Source: Tachypleus tridentatus (lineage: Eukaryota > Arthropoda > Merostomata > Xiphosura > Limulidae). From it: a stretch of 64,000 nt of DNA. Made by a program: the position numbers and the translations under genes. This document shows, piece after piece, positions 43,901-58,900 of this stretch (its first letter is position 1; each line of letters opens with the position of its first letter). The notes beneath the pieces were generated by a model. It saw only the letters and a program-made list of their open reading frames with translations, searched no databases and was not told where the DNA came from. The stretch covers positions 66,021,558-66,085,557 of the forward strand of contig NC_134825.1 in the NCBI RefSeq assembly GCF_004210375.1. The letters are read 5' to 3'.

Positions 43901-46900
43901 CTTAAAATGAAAATAACTTTGTACATGAAATACTCAAAACAAATACTCGATATATTTAAGGAGAAATTTCTTAGTTTATTAAAAATGTTTCACTAAAAAT
44001 GATTTTTTATATGTAAAAAGTTTATAATATTTACTAAAAGACTTCAAAATTTTGTGAAGATATATACAAAATATTAAAAGATAGTGGTATCAAATCTATA
44101 AGGGCTTTACATGACTACAAAAAGGTCATGTGGTTAGTTAAATTGACCAAGCGTGTGTGGAGAGAGTCAATCTGTGAATTCAGTAATGTTGTTGAAGTAT
44201 TTACTCTCTTCTGTGCAGTCTGTAATTACTTCAGAATTTGGCAGTACATAAAAAACCTAACCCAGAAGTAGGGAGGTCACATGGGAAATATGAGAAATGG
44301 CAAGTATCTATCAGAAATACATTTTTACTGTAGAAAAATGTTTACTTCTGATACATTTTATCTCCTCTCAGAAATAGCTAGAATCCCAAACCGAGTTAGT
44401 GGATGATCCAGTGGGAAAATTATCCCTCCTTTATAAAGTGCCCACAGGAAGACCATTGGATGTTCAAAGCAACAGAAGGCAACCCACCTGTGGGAGACCA
44501 CCACTTTTGAGCTAGCTATACACTCTTTGACCAGGTAAAAATGTGTCACAATAATAGCAGAATCAAAGAAATAATTTATGGAATCAAGAGACATTTGTGT
44601 AGAGTGGTTAGGGCATGTTGACCGTAAAGGGGAAATTTATCTCATCCAACACCAACTGAGATGTGAGAGGGATATCCACCCCATGGTAAGAAGATGGACC
44701 TCAACCTTTTACCTAAGATGCAGGAACTGGTAGTGAAGATGAGCCTCCATACCAAGAACCTACATCATCATGTGTGCAGATTTAAGGGATGGTAGGAAGG
44801 TGAACAGCAAGGTAAAGCTCATCTCCAGCCCAGCACTAGGAGGAATTGGGTATTTATTGTCCAGTCCATATTAGGAGGATGATATCAAGCCATACACATG
44901 TGGAGGAAGAAAACATGGAAAACCTAAGATGTCAGAAGCTGCAAAAGGCCAGTCTCCCACCCAAAGACTGGACAAAAGTACCATGTGAAGGCAGAGTGTG
45001 GAAATGGAAAGAAGCATACTGTACTGGGGATGATGTAAAAGAATGGGTGAAAGAGGGAGCAGCAAAGAAGGCAACACTATTAACTATTGCAGTAGTAGAA
45101 ATTCTGATGGTGTCATAAAACTGGAAGCCACTAAAAACTAGTATACGGAGTGATTTGGATGATGGAAGTGATCCAAAAAAGCAGACAGATGGGAGGGCAG
45201 GCATACATGTAGAAGCCCATCCAACTTGGAGCATTTACTGCCATAGTAAAAAAATGTGTAACAAGAAACCAAAACCATGGGAGCTGGGAATTCAAATGTG
45301 AGGAAAAGTTATGCAGCTCTGGAACACCCTACTAGGAACCAAACTACTGAAGTATCAATGGGTCCAGTGACAACTCTATGGGGAGAATCTTGTCAGGACA
45401 AGGTAAGCAATCCAAGTCAGGGCAACTGACATATTACAAGCCACCAAATGAATATGATAGCTTTGGGCCCAATATAGAAGGCCCAGTGTCTGAAAACAAA
45501 GATTTCATGACTGAGTGATCATTTGCCAGGATACTTACAAGACCAAAGTCAAGTTATTGGAATAAACCAACACTGATTAGTCCTGTAGAGCCAGAAGGAA
45601 GTGAATCAATGTCTGATGAACTGCAAGGAGCCTCAAGAGATTTATAATCTCAGATACAGTCCACCAGCCTAAGAACTAATGGGCATCTAGGTAGGTATCT
45701 CAACTGGAAAGAGATATCTATAAAGAGATGACATTATGGATTAGGAGGAGAAAGAGAAAACCCCCAGTGGTGCTGTTTTGACCCAATCACCAGGCAAAGA
45801 GAGTTTGTAAGGAAGAAGAGGAATATCCAATGGATACTAAACAAGACTCCATTGGTTCATTAAAGACCACTAAAGGCAACAGGGATGAGGGCTTCCACAG
45901 GAGTCTGCATTCCCAAAAGAAACAGGATCTCTTACATAGTAGTAAAATAAGAGCAAAATAGGTTGAAAACTAGTAGCTCAATAGCCTACAAACAAAAAAG
46001 AGAAGGTTGGGCATGACTGTGGAGCAATACCCTAAGATGAAGGAGATACTGTATGGGGGTGAGGAAAGACTTCTTTATCCCCAACAACCAAACAATCTAA
46101 GCAGCTTCTTGTAGGAGAAACTGGGTATGAAGAGCAGGAAGCTAGAAGTATCCAGTTATCCATGTAATGGTTGAAACAAAGGTTCTGGAAATGAATAAAA
46201 AGGATAAAAACATTGATCACTCAACAAAAACACAGGGAACCGAGGCAAGCCTTAACAGAAGAGCTCAGAACTGAAAAACACAACCTCTATGAATAAAATG
46301 AAGGTAATATCAGGATGTGAGGGGAAGAAAAGAAAGTGAAGGAATGCCTCTGAAACAGCTACTGTCATCTCTCATAGACCAGGAATAAAAACCCATTGAA
46401 GGAACAAGTATGACTCCATTATGAAATGAGGTAACATTAAGAGCCAAGGATTGATAACAGGGCACCAGTCCCAGTCTTCTGGGGATAAGGAACAGATGGG
46501 AAAAAAATGTGGATAAGAGGAATCTCCCATTCGATGGCACCTTGTAAAATTATGCTGTCATGGTAAAAAACAGGAAAACTGAGGCTGAGAGAAGGTACCT
46601 GAAATACTGTGGTATGAACCCCAAAATGGACAAGTGAGTCAAAATGCTGTGAGTATAAACAGGCAAATGCAGAACAGTAATATGCCAAATCATGGTCTTC
46701 CCAAAGTCAGCATACTGATCTCTGAATAAAATGGTCTCTAAAATGTCTTGCATGAACCCCAATATCTGATAAGGAAGTTGGCCCATTTGCATGACACTGA
46801 GAAGGGCAGGTGCAGGAATCACAGGTAATGGAAAAGAAGGATAAAAGAAACATACCTGAATTATTAAGTTGACAAAGGGAAAAGGAAGTCTGGGTATCTC

Positions 46901-49900
46901 CCCAAAAATGAAATTTGAGAGTGAAGCACAGCATGAGGAGGAGCTAGGCTTTTAAAATTCTCATCCTCTAGTAGTAGAGGATAATTGTTTGATGACTCAG
47001 AAGACTAGATAAAGATAGCCAACTCCACTTGAACAGAGTTATTACTTTCTCAGTAAGAAAAATACTGATGCCAAAAATTAAAAAATAAAACATTGAAAAT
47101 TAAAAAAAGGGTTTGAAAACATGGGAAAAAATATGTTTGGAATTATAATAAAAACATGAACAAGTAATGAGCTAATAAATGTGAATCTGAAAAAAGAAAA
47201 ACAGTAGGAAAGTATGAGCAAAAACATGTTCTATAAGTAAGACTGACAATCAAGAAGAAATTATGGTTTGCACAGAAGAGACAGCAATAATTATGACAGG
47301 AGTTGTGTTTCACTCCTATAACTGGAGAGTTGCTGGATGATCATTTGCATGGTAGCAAAAATTTGCACCTATATGTGACAAAATAAATCAAGCTATATGA
47401 TACATCTGCCAGTTAAAGGTTTTTACTTATACTTTTTAATGGTATAAATATATACTGTGCTATTATTGTTGTTGTACCAAGGTTTCTTCTACAGTAGGTA
47501 TCTGTCACCTGTTTGTGGTTAATTGGAAAGATGAATGAAGAGCCTTCCTTTCAGTTGTTTTCAAAACATACATACATATTTAGAACTAGTTAAATGTATG
47601 TACAACACATTATTTACACTATGTATATCATAAGCATATCACAAACTCCATATAATTCTTTACTTCTTGCCAAAAGTTAATTTCAGCCTATTCAATTTCA
47701 TTAGAATTTCAGGTAACAAGCCAAACAATTTTTCTCTGCTATCATCAAACTACCTGAAGATAATTCACTTACATTTTGTAAGTCACCAAAGATGTATCCT
47801 ATAATTTTAAACTCATATGCCCTTTTTTTCTCTCTTTGTATTTTCAGTAATTATGAGTCTATTTGTCAAAGTCCACTGAGGCTAGTTCAGTTACTTTAGA
47901 AATCTCCTTGATGAAATAAACTATTCTTTTTATCTCTTTCAACACTGTTAGTATATCTGCAACATATATCAATCGGTACACCTGCATTAATCATTAGGCC
48001 TTTCTTTGTCTGAATGTCTGTTTTATGTGACTTCATTTCTCACCTACTCTGTCTGTATGTTGTTTCTGCTTGTCTCACACTATTTTTGCATTTATTACTT
48101 AATCATCTGCCTGCCTTCTAGAAATCTCTATATTCTCTGCAACAGTATATTGCATACAACATTCGATAGTCTTAACATCAATGAATTACAAACACAACTT
48201 CAAACAAGCATCTCTTTTATTATAAAATAAAACACACTAAACAATAAAAAAAATATTAACTCACAAAATATATTACTTAATACTATCTACATTAAACAAT
48301 CTTTTATATCATGACATTGAGAAAAGTTATTTGTGAAGGAAGGTAAAATATCATATTGGAATTTCAGAATGTTAACTTAAACAAAATTATTAGAGTGACT
48401 ACTAGTAATCCAAATACTCACATGACAGAAAACAATTGCTTGCCCAATCGAAATTACTCCATAGATGTTAGACAGAGCAGCAAACTTTTCATCCATGTTT
48501 TTGCAGACAACATAGAACTGTTTGATGTTGTCTAAACTTTCCTCCTCCTTTCGTAGTCTGATGACAACAGGATTAGAAACAATTATTTCAGCAAAGTCCA
48601 TCACTTCCTGGTCATAAGTGGCTGAGAATAGCATCATCTGGCAATCCTTAGAAAGCTGTCTATATTAGAGCAAAAAATTCAAATTTAAAAAAATAAATAA
48701 ATAATGGTTTTATGGCTAAATTAGAATAGTATTTCAAACTTGAAGATTTATCAAAACTATATCTTGAACTCTAGTTCTTGTTGTTTACTGAACATTTAGA
48801 TAACCATATTAATTAACTGCTTAAATTATCTTCATAAAATATGTTTGTATGTTGAATAGAGTAATAAAAAAGAATAAATTAACATTAAATAAATCATTTT
48901 AAAAATAAAATTGATTCAAAAGTAAGTATAACATACACATTCCCCAATAAATACAGTAACAAAATTATTTCACCATTTACACAAAACAAACTTGTCTTCC
49001 ATATTCACACCATTAAAACAAAAAGAAACATCTTACTAATTACACAATAGTATTAACACATTCTCTGCAAAGGTGTTAATGTATCAATCATTTCTATTTG
49101 TCAGATGTTACTAACCAGTTAACAAGTCAATCAGTAAAGATGGTCTATGTATAAATGTACAGAGAAATAGTCCCTTAGCACCAAACATGATTATGTGTGC
49201 TGCCTTTTTATGAATAACAGAAAACATTTTTCACAAAAGTTTAATGTTACATGACTTTAGATTTCTCAGTGGTTTGTTTTAGTTACAAGATTTCAGTTTT
49301 ACACAAACATTTTACTCTAAGTAAAATTTCAAGCATTTTACAAGAATCTGATCCAGAGTAATGTGAGGAAGATGATTTAGATAAAGGCAGTAATTATGAT
49401 GCTAACAATAGTGAGTCTGATGACAAAAAAATTGGATGAGCTTGTGCAGATCAGATATATGTTCAAGTTAATTTGTCCATATCTGATGCTGCCAATTCAA
49501 ACACTGACATTGACACTGGAATACCAGCTTCAGTTGATGAATGGAAATTTGTCTGGGCTACATATGTTAGCCAAACTGATATTTTTTTCACTGCACAGCT
49601 GCAAGTGGTTGCAGGTTTGCTGCCAGAGGCCATTCCAGTTTACATTTTCAAATTATTTACAGCTGAGGATGTTAGTCCTCGAAATGAGTAGGTTTGCTGA
49701 CCAGTTCTTGGAATAGAACTACCTAAAGCCTAAAAGCAGAATGTGTTAGTGGTCTGCAAATGATACATCTGTAATGAGAAATTCTCTTGACATTCTTCTC
49801 ATCATGGGCATCATGAAAAAACTACTGAAAGGATTACTGATCAACTAATCCACTTGTCAATACCTTTTTGTCGAATGTTTGTTTCAACTGTTACTAATGT

Positions 49901-52900
49901 TGTGGCACTTTCACAATAATAAAGGAGCAAAAGATGCCTCTTTAACACAAGTAAACAAGTTACATTATTACCTCAGTACATGGGGGTCAAAGCTGCTGCA
50001 GGTGTGATTGCATTAACAAATTACAAGTTACTAAAGGTTAATAATCCTCTAAAACATTTTAAAAACAGCACTCTTCCAAATCCCACAAGAAAGTGAGCAA
50101 GAATTTTTAAAAGATAGGTTTTTGTTACTTTCTGTCAATTTTTTTTTTCAGTGATGAATCATTTAGTAAATTTTAAGCACCCAAAAAATTTGTGTTCTCC
50201 ATTTTATTTGCTACAGACAATACACCATATATTATGTCTAAAAATATCCATGAACTTGTTTACCTTCTTGAGTAGGTATTAAAAAAATTGGTTTATATGT
50301 GATTCTATATATTGCTTTTCATTTCTGAACAAAAAACAAGACCCAATATTCCTTCCTATTACAATTAATTTTAATTAATAATAGGAAACTAAATAAACAC
50401 AGCAACAATATAATTGAATTTATCTTACTGAATCTCAAACAAAAGAAGACAGTTTGCTACAACTCTCCATTCATTTCAAATCACTGTAAGTTTATCAATT
50501 ACAATTTATCAATACTCAACAGAGAAATGACACAACCAACTTGGATCAATAATTAGCAAATGTTTTTAAATTAATATTAACAATAAAATAAATTAATATA
50601 TTCTATTCAATTATTCATTTCAAAAACATATAACAAGTTTTTGTATTCAAAACTAAACAAAGATAGATAAAGGCACAACTAATTTAGTGAGATAGGATGA
50701 GTGAAAAATATTGTGAAAGAATACAGCTATTTCAGAGCACAATAACAATATAAGAACAACTGACAAAAAAGTACAATTCAATACGTATATATAAATCTAG
50801 TGATTATTATTTTACTTTGTATTCATGTGTTGTGGTGGTTTGCATAGTATCATTTCAAAATGATATATTTATTCAGTGTTTTCTAAAACAACAGTCAAAA
50901 GTACTAAGGATGTGATTATAAAGTAGAACAGACATAGCAGTGAAGCAGTAATGTAATAACTTTGAAATAAAGTTCAGCTTTTAAACAGTAACTTATACTT
51001 ACACATTGTTAGTAACGGAAAATCACTTTTTTGGGGTGTATGATTATTTGTGTGTTAGTTTTTAATACTATATATAAGTCTATGTTGTAACCTTACTCAC
51101 AAATGACATAAGTAAATCAGAAAGACCGATTCTAAACGTATTGTTCTAGTTTAATTTTATCAAAGTAAACTCCATTGTACCTAGCTCTTTTCTTCCACTT
51201 TCTGTTCTATTGTATAAACACCCAAGCTAAAACCAAAATGAAAAAATAGTCAGACCATATAACTGATCAAAACAGATAACATCAAAGCAGACAGTGTTAC
51301 ATTTGCTACAACAATCAAGCAACATTTGAAAAATGAAAAGAATTCTCTTAAGATGTTTTTTAATAGTTCATTTATTGTTTTTTGAAATATAAACAATGTA
51401 CAGAATTAACATGACTTATGTATGCCTGTTCCAATAGTTTGAACTAGAGCTGAGCATCTAAGTTAGTCAATTACACAAGCATCAATTACAATAATTAGTT
51501 TCACATGAAAAATGCAATGAATAAAAACATAATCAAATTGATTATTATTATGAAAATAATCAAATTTAGTGTTTCTTACTGTAATTTTTTAAATTATTAC
51601 AAATACCCACATAAAGGAAATTTTGTCATTATGAATTTTTTACTATTAACTTTAACAGAAAGATGTTCAGGTTAAGTTCTTAGTAGCACAACTACTAAAA
51701 ATAATTAACTGAAATTAGTGTGCCTGATTATTTCAACTTTCTAAGCTTCATGTGAGAGTAACCAGTTAATGAGCTCTTGGATTAATCAATTAGCCAATTC
51801 CACTAATCATTTGTTTTATTAAATGATGTAGCTGTGATGGATGAAATAACAGAAAAATAATGATTGATTTTAAAATAACTATCATATGATACTGTATCAG
51901 AATTTATCCATATTAGTAAAAGAAATAAAATCTAATGAAAAACTAAGGGCCTAAAATAAGATGCAGTGGAAGCTCAGGCAAAGTAAGCATCACACTGATG
52001 AAAAAGATTCTCTCAGACTGGTGTTACCATAGATGAAAGTCACAATGGAGACTATCTTAACTTTCCAGGAGATTTAAGACATATATTTGAACTTCAAAAC
52101 TTTACAAGAATTCCAGTAAGCTAGAGAACCTTGATTTTATTTACAGAGAAGGAAAAGTTAGCTTATTTAAGGATATAAATAAAATAATTTGTGTTTAACA
52201 AATTAATTGATAATGTGTTTAACATACAATCACATACTTATGAACTCGAATGGACTGATCATGGTGACCTTGGGTAGCAATCATCACATCAGCTTCATCT
52301 AGTACAAACACTCTTATTTTCCGAATATCAAAGAATTTGTATCTCAATGCCCAATCCATCACTTTTCCTGGTGTTCCTATTATAACTTGTTCTGTAATCG
52401 TCTCTCCCCTTGAGACTAGATAAGAGATTTATTAATTTAAGAATATATCAAACAGATAAATAAACATATTCTTCTCTAAGACTCATAAATACCTAGAAAA
52501 ATTATGACTAAATAAAAATTAGTTATGCATAAGAGTCTGAACATTAAATGTTAAAAATATACAACACTCAACTAATAAACAATAACATACAATGCTTTCT
52601 TGGTATTTTTACATATGTATAACCTCATATCAAAATTTAAATACAAGTTATTTTTTTTTGCACTTTATAGCTTTGCATTCTGTTTTCATTTTCCAAAGTG
52701 GTTATTATATTCCAGTTCTTATTCAGGCAGAGGTGAATGTGACCTTATATAAATCATAGCTATTTAACAGACGAATAAAGATTTATAGTTATGATGAGTA
52801 ATTATGACATGTTGATAAAAATAACTTTCATTCTTAAAAAAACAAGCACAAAGCCAAGGAAAATGGTCATTTTACTTCCTCACATGTTTTTGAACTTAAT

Positions 52901-55900
52901 GATCATTAAAAGGGTTAAAAAAAAAATAAATCAGATAATGAAAATTAGGGAGTATTGACGAAATTCTTGAACTGTTTAATTACAATGCTGGTAAAATAAG
53001 AATTAAAATAAACTTGCATGTGGGTATTGTCAAAATAATATCATCTTAACAATAAAAATTAATATCATTCTTGTTATTATTGTTTAAATTTTAAACAATG
53101 TTAAGATATTCTACATATTTTGCAAGTAAACAAACTTTAAGAAAAACACTTACTTTCCTCTCCCCTAACAGCAAAGCGGAATTTGATATCCTCACAGTAC
53201 TTTGCCATTTGTTTAGCCACACTTCCTGTCTGTAATGCTAGTTCATAAGTTGGAGACAATATGATTACCTACACAATGAAGTATTTAAATTTTAGCTATG
53301 TGGTTACTTTTTCTTCAAAGTAATTAAGTAATGAAATGGGATCTCTGTATGGAAATTAGTTTAGTTTATGTTGGCTAGATATTCACATTTCATTTTAACT
53401 AGTTATTATTTAAAATGTATGTAAATGTGTGAAATGTTTTGCTTGGTAAAATGTTTTTTTAACTTTTAGCTACAGCAGCAATTCCAAACCATTAATCAAC
53501 AGATCTGCATTAAAAATAAAGTTAATTAATTCAAGGCCTTACATTGTACCATGTTCCATGCACTTTTGTGTAAATAAAGATTTGTAAAAATTGCATTTTG
53601 ATTGTGCTGGGCAGCACTGCTGCTAAGAAAGGTTAAGAAATAATGAACTACAAAAATTAAAACTATTCAACACTTTCAGCTGGTGCAAAAAATACATAAA
53701 ACTTCATTAAATAGAAACTAAAATATAATTTCACATTTATCACGAATATAACAGTTTAAATAATGAAATACTTACTATAAGTTTGACATTTTGTGGATTA
53801 GACCTAAATATATAATAGTTTTATGTCAACACAAGTGCTGCTACATTTTACTAAGCCTATAAATCTTATTAAAACTGGTTAATAGTAAATTAACTAAAAA
53901 TACTGATTGTATCAACATAAGAATGTAATAATTTACTTCATTAGTAGATACAAAGCTAGTTTTTTTTTATTAACTCTCAAGTTAATCACATTTGCTAGTA
54001 GCGAGAAAAAATACAAAAAATGATAACGGTTTTCAACTTTTGTGAGACTGTGAAGTTTGAATATTCTAGAAAAAAGACAAAACTGTCTAGTTCATTTCAA
54101 AAACATATAAAATATTAGCTTTATGAAATGACCTATAATGTTGCTTATTCAATTATACTGCATAATTTGCAGCATTTAAGATGATTTTCAATAAATGTCA
54201 CTGAACATAAAACATCTGTATGTGTACTGTTGACTATCTTTTTATTTTAAACAAATGATCTTTTTTACTCTCTTTACATGATTTAAATACAATTGAAAAT
54301 AAACTATTCTTGTGTTTTGTAATCTTGCATTCTATGTTTGTAACATTTCCTTTACTCACACTGAAAACAACCATGTGATGATGTGTATATTGTTCAATTA
54401 TATTTAAGCTGAAAGTTCTAGCAGGACCTGTCTTTTCAAGTTTCAAACTTATTATTATGACATTTAGCACCTGTTGTTTTAATTTTTAAAAACCATTGAA
54501 GTACAGACAATTTCAATAAAATATTTTGAATGCTATTTCAAAGTAGAGATTTAGTGCAATTTGTCTGCATTTACGAGGTGTGATTAACATTCTATTTTAC
54601 ATACTACAGATTCCTAAAAGATTTAATAACATTAGTATAATATTTTAAACAATCATAATTGTATACATTATATCAATATTTTACTACCAAAAAAACAACA
54701 AAAACGATTGTTCCATGACATTCAACCTGAATTGTTATTAAATATAATACTTTTACTTGTATTTGTTATTGTAAATGTAACAATTTCAAGAACATAATTT
54801 ATCTGGATGTCTTATTATACATTAAATGTGCAATCATCAACCATGCAAATGAGAAACTGCTATATTCCCCCCTTCCATTACTATGGAATAATATATCTTT
54901 AAAAATATATATTTATATATATTTAAAAATGTTTGTGCATGTTTTCAGCATTTAATTAATGCAAAAGGTTATAAATCATTAACCTTCTATCTCAGGTGAA
55001 GGTTACATGACAATGTAAAGATTTAGCTCAACTGATCCTGTTTCTGAATAATCTCTCCCCTAAGGAAAATTAGTGGTAGTATAGAGATTTACATGTTATT
55101 GCAAGCTAAGGTTTATTTCTTTTTAACTACTGTCATACAATGACTTTTGAAGCTGGATAGAGAAAGAAAGACCCAACTGTGAAATCAAATTTTCTTGTTT
55201 CATATATGCTGCTCGTGTTCAAATTATTATTTGTAAAAAAAATTCTGAATCCACTGTTTATTGTAGATTACTGGTGGCTTACTATTGGAAATCAATGTAC
55301 TTGAATATCATGTTCATAACTTATCTGCTGACTGTTTATAAATAGAGAATTTCATCTGTTAAGAAAAACAAATTAATATCTCAACACTCATGAAGTCACA
55401 TTTAGTAAATGATGAAATTATTGCAACACCTTTGTTGTTTTAGATACTCTGTCCTCATTAGAAAGTATCACTATAAGGGACTATCAACCTCATATAATTC
55501 TCTCCCTACTCAACATCCATCTCAGTTAATCCTCATATTTGTTTTTATAAAATTTAATTTCCACATTCTTCATGTTTTTTTTTGTTCCTTTTAAACAACT
55601 TACTTGAGGAAATGAGTTAGATGGATCAACCCTGCTAAGACTGGCCAATACAAATGCAGCAGTCTTGCCTGTTCCACTCTGTGATTGAGCAATCATATTT
55701 TGAGGGCTATAAAATTGTAAAATATTATTTGTTTTAAATCTTAAGTTATCATTTTCATATTTTTTATTTCAATACTTATAGATATCTGTACTCTGAATAA
55801 CAAAACATTTGAATTCTAGATATTCATAGCAGTATATATTTGTATGATTTAATAATATTTATTGAATATATTTGTGCATTTAAATATTATTGGATACATT

Positions 55901-58900
55901 AATCAAAACAAATAGTTTATACTGAGAATTTTTCACTTTCAGAAAAAGATTAAACATCAATATTAACAGAATGACATTAGAATATAACATAATATTTAGG
56001 GTTATAAATAAAAAAGAGAGACCTAATGGTCCATCTCGGCTGTCCCATCACTAAACTAAACAAAAAATATTGAAAAAAAAACCTTAAAGCCAGCTTTTAT
56101 AATTCATACTTTTTTCAAGCTTTCTCTGAAACTCTAATTAACTACATCCACCACATTCAAAGGCAATTCATTCCAGAGGTTAACTATCCTGTTTGAAAAA
56201 TCTGTCTTAGCTGAAGATTCATACTCTACCACAATTTATATTTGTGTCCTCAGTCCTAACCATTCTCAACATTACATATGAACACAGATAAAACATCAAT
56301 ACTATCAATTTCCCTTAACAATCTTAAACAACTCAATCAGATTTCCTATTAACTTCTTTTTTTAAGGAAAAACTATTTTTTTCAGTGTTTTTTAACCTCT
56401 CTTCATGTAACAATTTTTCCATCTCAGGTATCATCCAGTAGCCCTCTTCTGAACCCTTTCCAACAAATAAGTGTTCTTCTCAAGGAAAGGAACCCAAGAC
56501 TGAACACAGTACTCCAAATATGGCCTAATCAGTGGCCTAAACAATGAAATTATATCCACTTTACACTTGTATTCAATGTTTCTGCATATATAAGCTAAAA
56601 ATCTTACCATACCACAAGTAACATAGTTTAGATGGCTTAAAACTGATCAACTACCACACCAAGATACCTTTCTTTCATAACACCATTGAGGCTATTTCCA
56701 TCAAAATTATACTTAAAATTTAAGTTATGATCATCAACATGCATTATCTTGAACATATTATAATCAAAACCTATCTGCCATTTATTCATCCAACTCACTA
56801 AATGATGTAAATCCTTTTGTAAAGCAGTAGTGTCCTTTTCACATATAGCAACGCTGACGACCTAAATACCATCAGCAAATTTAAGAAATTTTATTGACAA
56901 TTCCTTCATCTTTGCCATTCATGTAAACCAGAAAGAGCAAAGGTCCTAAAACAGAGCCCTTAAGTATCCCACTTGTAATATTAATCTAGTTTGACTGAGC
57001 TACACTTACAATAACTCTCTATTTTCATCTAACAAGCCATTTTTCTATCCAATAGAGATAAATTATTTGACAAACCTTTTATGTGGGACCTAGCCAAATG
57101 CCTTCTGAAACTCAAGTTACACCAAATCTACACTCTTACCCTCATCCATACAAGCATTAAACTTTTTCAAAGATTTGTAATGCATGATTTTCCCTTAGCA
57201 AAACCATGTTGACTATCCAATAAAATTTTAAATTTTGTTAACGACTTTTCAAAACATCCTTTATCAGACTTCCAAAATCATTTCCCACCAATAATGTACG
57301 ATTTATAATTATCAGGGCAATTTTTATGAAATCCCTTGAAATTAAAAATAAAACTAGTCAGCTTACAACCATCTGGCACTTGCCTACTATTGGTTTGTTT
57401 TGTTTTTAATTTCGTACAAAGCTACATGTGGACTACCTGCACTATCTGTCCCTAATTTATCAGTGAAGGACTGTAGAGAAGGCAACTAGTCATCACCACC
57501 AACTCTTATGTCTCTTTTGGGAAACTGACAATCACTTGTGACCCTCAGATTGCGAGTCAATCACCCTAAACACTTAATCATGCTAGGCCCACCCACTATT
57601 CAATGATTAACAAAAAAAAGCACACGACTCGCATATCCAATTTTTAACCACCATCAAATCTCATGGGGAAATATTATCTGGTCCAGAAATCTTATCATTC
57701 TTCAATTTTTTTCTTAGCGTGCTCAAAATTAATGTGATCATCTTGTTCAAATTTCTTTTCATCTATCAACTGTTCACAATGACGAATGTTGCTTAAATCT
57801 TCATTAGTGAAACTGAAGAAATAGAAAAATATAATAAGCCAGCCATCTTATCATCAAATACAGACTTTCCTTTATCATTCCTCAAAACGACTACTCCCGT
57901 CTTAATGTTTTGTTTATCCTTAATGTACATAAAGAAATCCTTACTATTAGTTTTTACCCTTTCAGGCAACTTTTTTCTTCATACATCCTTTTGATGTTTG
58001 ACCAACTCCCTTGACCTTCTGTAATCTTCTAAATCTCCTGGTATACCAGTCAATTTAAATTTCTTAAATTTATGATGCTTTTCTTAAATTTCATCCTTTG
58101 TGAGTTAACCCAGTATTCTGCATGCAGCCAAACTTTTCTTATTATAAGAAACATGTTTATCTAGAATATTTAAAAATTTTCCAAACTTGATCAAATATTC
58201 CAAATAATTCAGCTGTCCAATTCACAACTGAAAATTGTCACATCCCTTCAATTTTTTTTTTAAAATTTGTAACCAAGGCATCATATTTCCCAAATTCCAT
58301 CAATCCTAACACAGCAATAATCACTTGCACCCAGATGTTCCCCAATTTCCATCCTTTCAACCATTTCTATATTAGAAGTTAACAATAAATCTACAATAGC
58401 ATTATTCCTAGTAGGTTTCCTGATCAATTGGTGATGGAAATAATCTTTAACAGTTTCTAAAACCTCCCTTCTCCATGGTTTGACTCTCATTTCCCAAAAT
58501 ATATGCCTGAAATCAAAATCACTCATAATTATGACCTCAATGATAGTTGAAATCTTCATCTCACTGTAAAGTTTCTCATTAATTTTATCAATATCATCTG
58601 ACAGTCTGTAACTAATTTCCATTAAAATACTTTTCCCTTTCTATCTGCTGAGAGAAGTCCAAATTAATTTGACATGTTTGCTATTATCTTGACATCCTCA
58701 ATTTCAACTGGATATAACTCATATTTTACATACTTCTCCCCTCTCTCTCTTCAGTACTCTATAACCACCTCATTTGTCATCACAATCATCTACATTTAAC
58801 CACCTTTCAGTTATTTCCAATATATCAAAATCCCCCATTCCTACCAATGCTGTAATTTATTTCTTATCAATAGGAACAATTAAGTCTACCCTTATAACTA

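Noticed and set aside
44358-46934. Many 60-100 codon frames within the GC-richer block
   Set aside because: They overlap each other on both strands and no domain or consistent reading direction emerges. Treated as one unidentified element.
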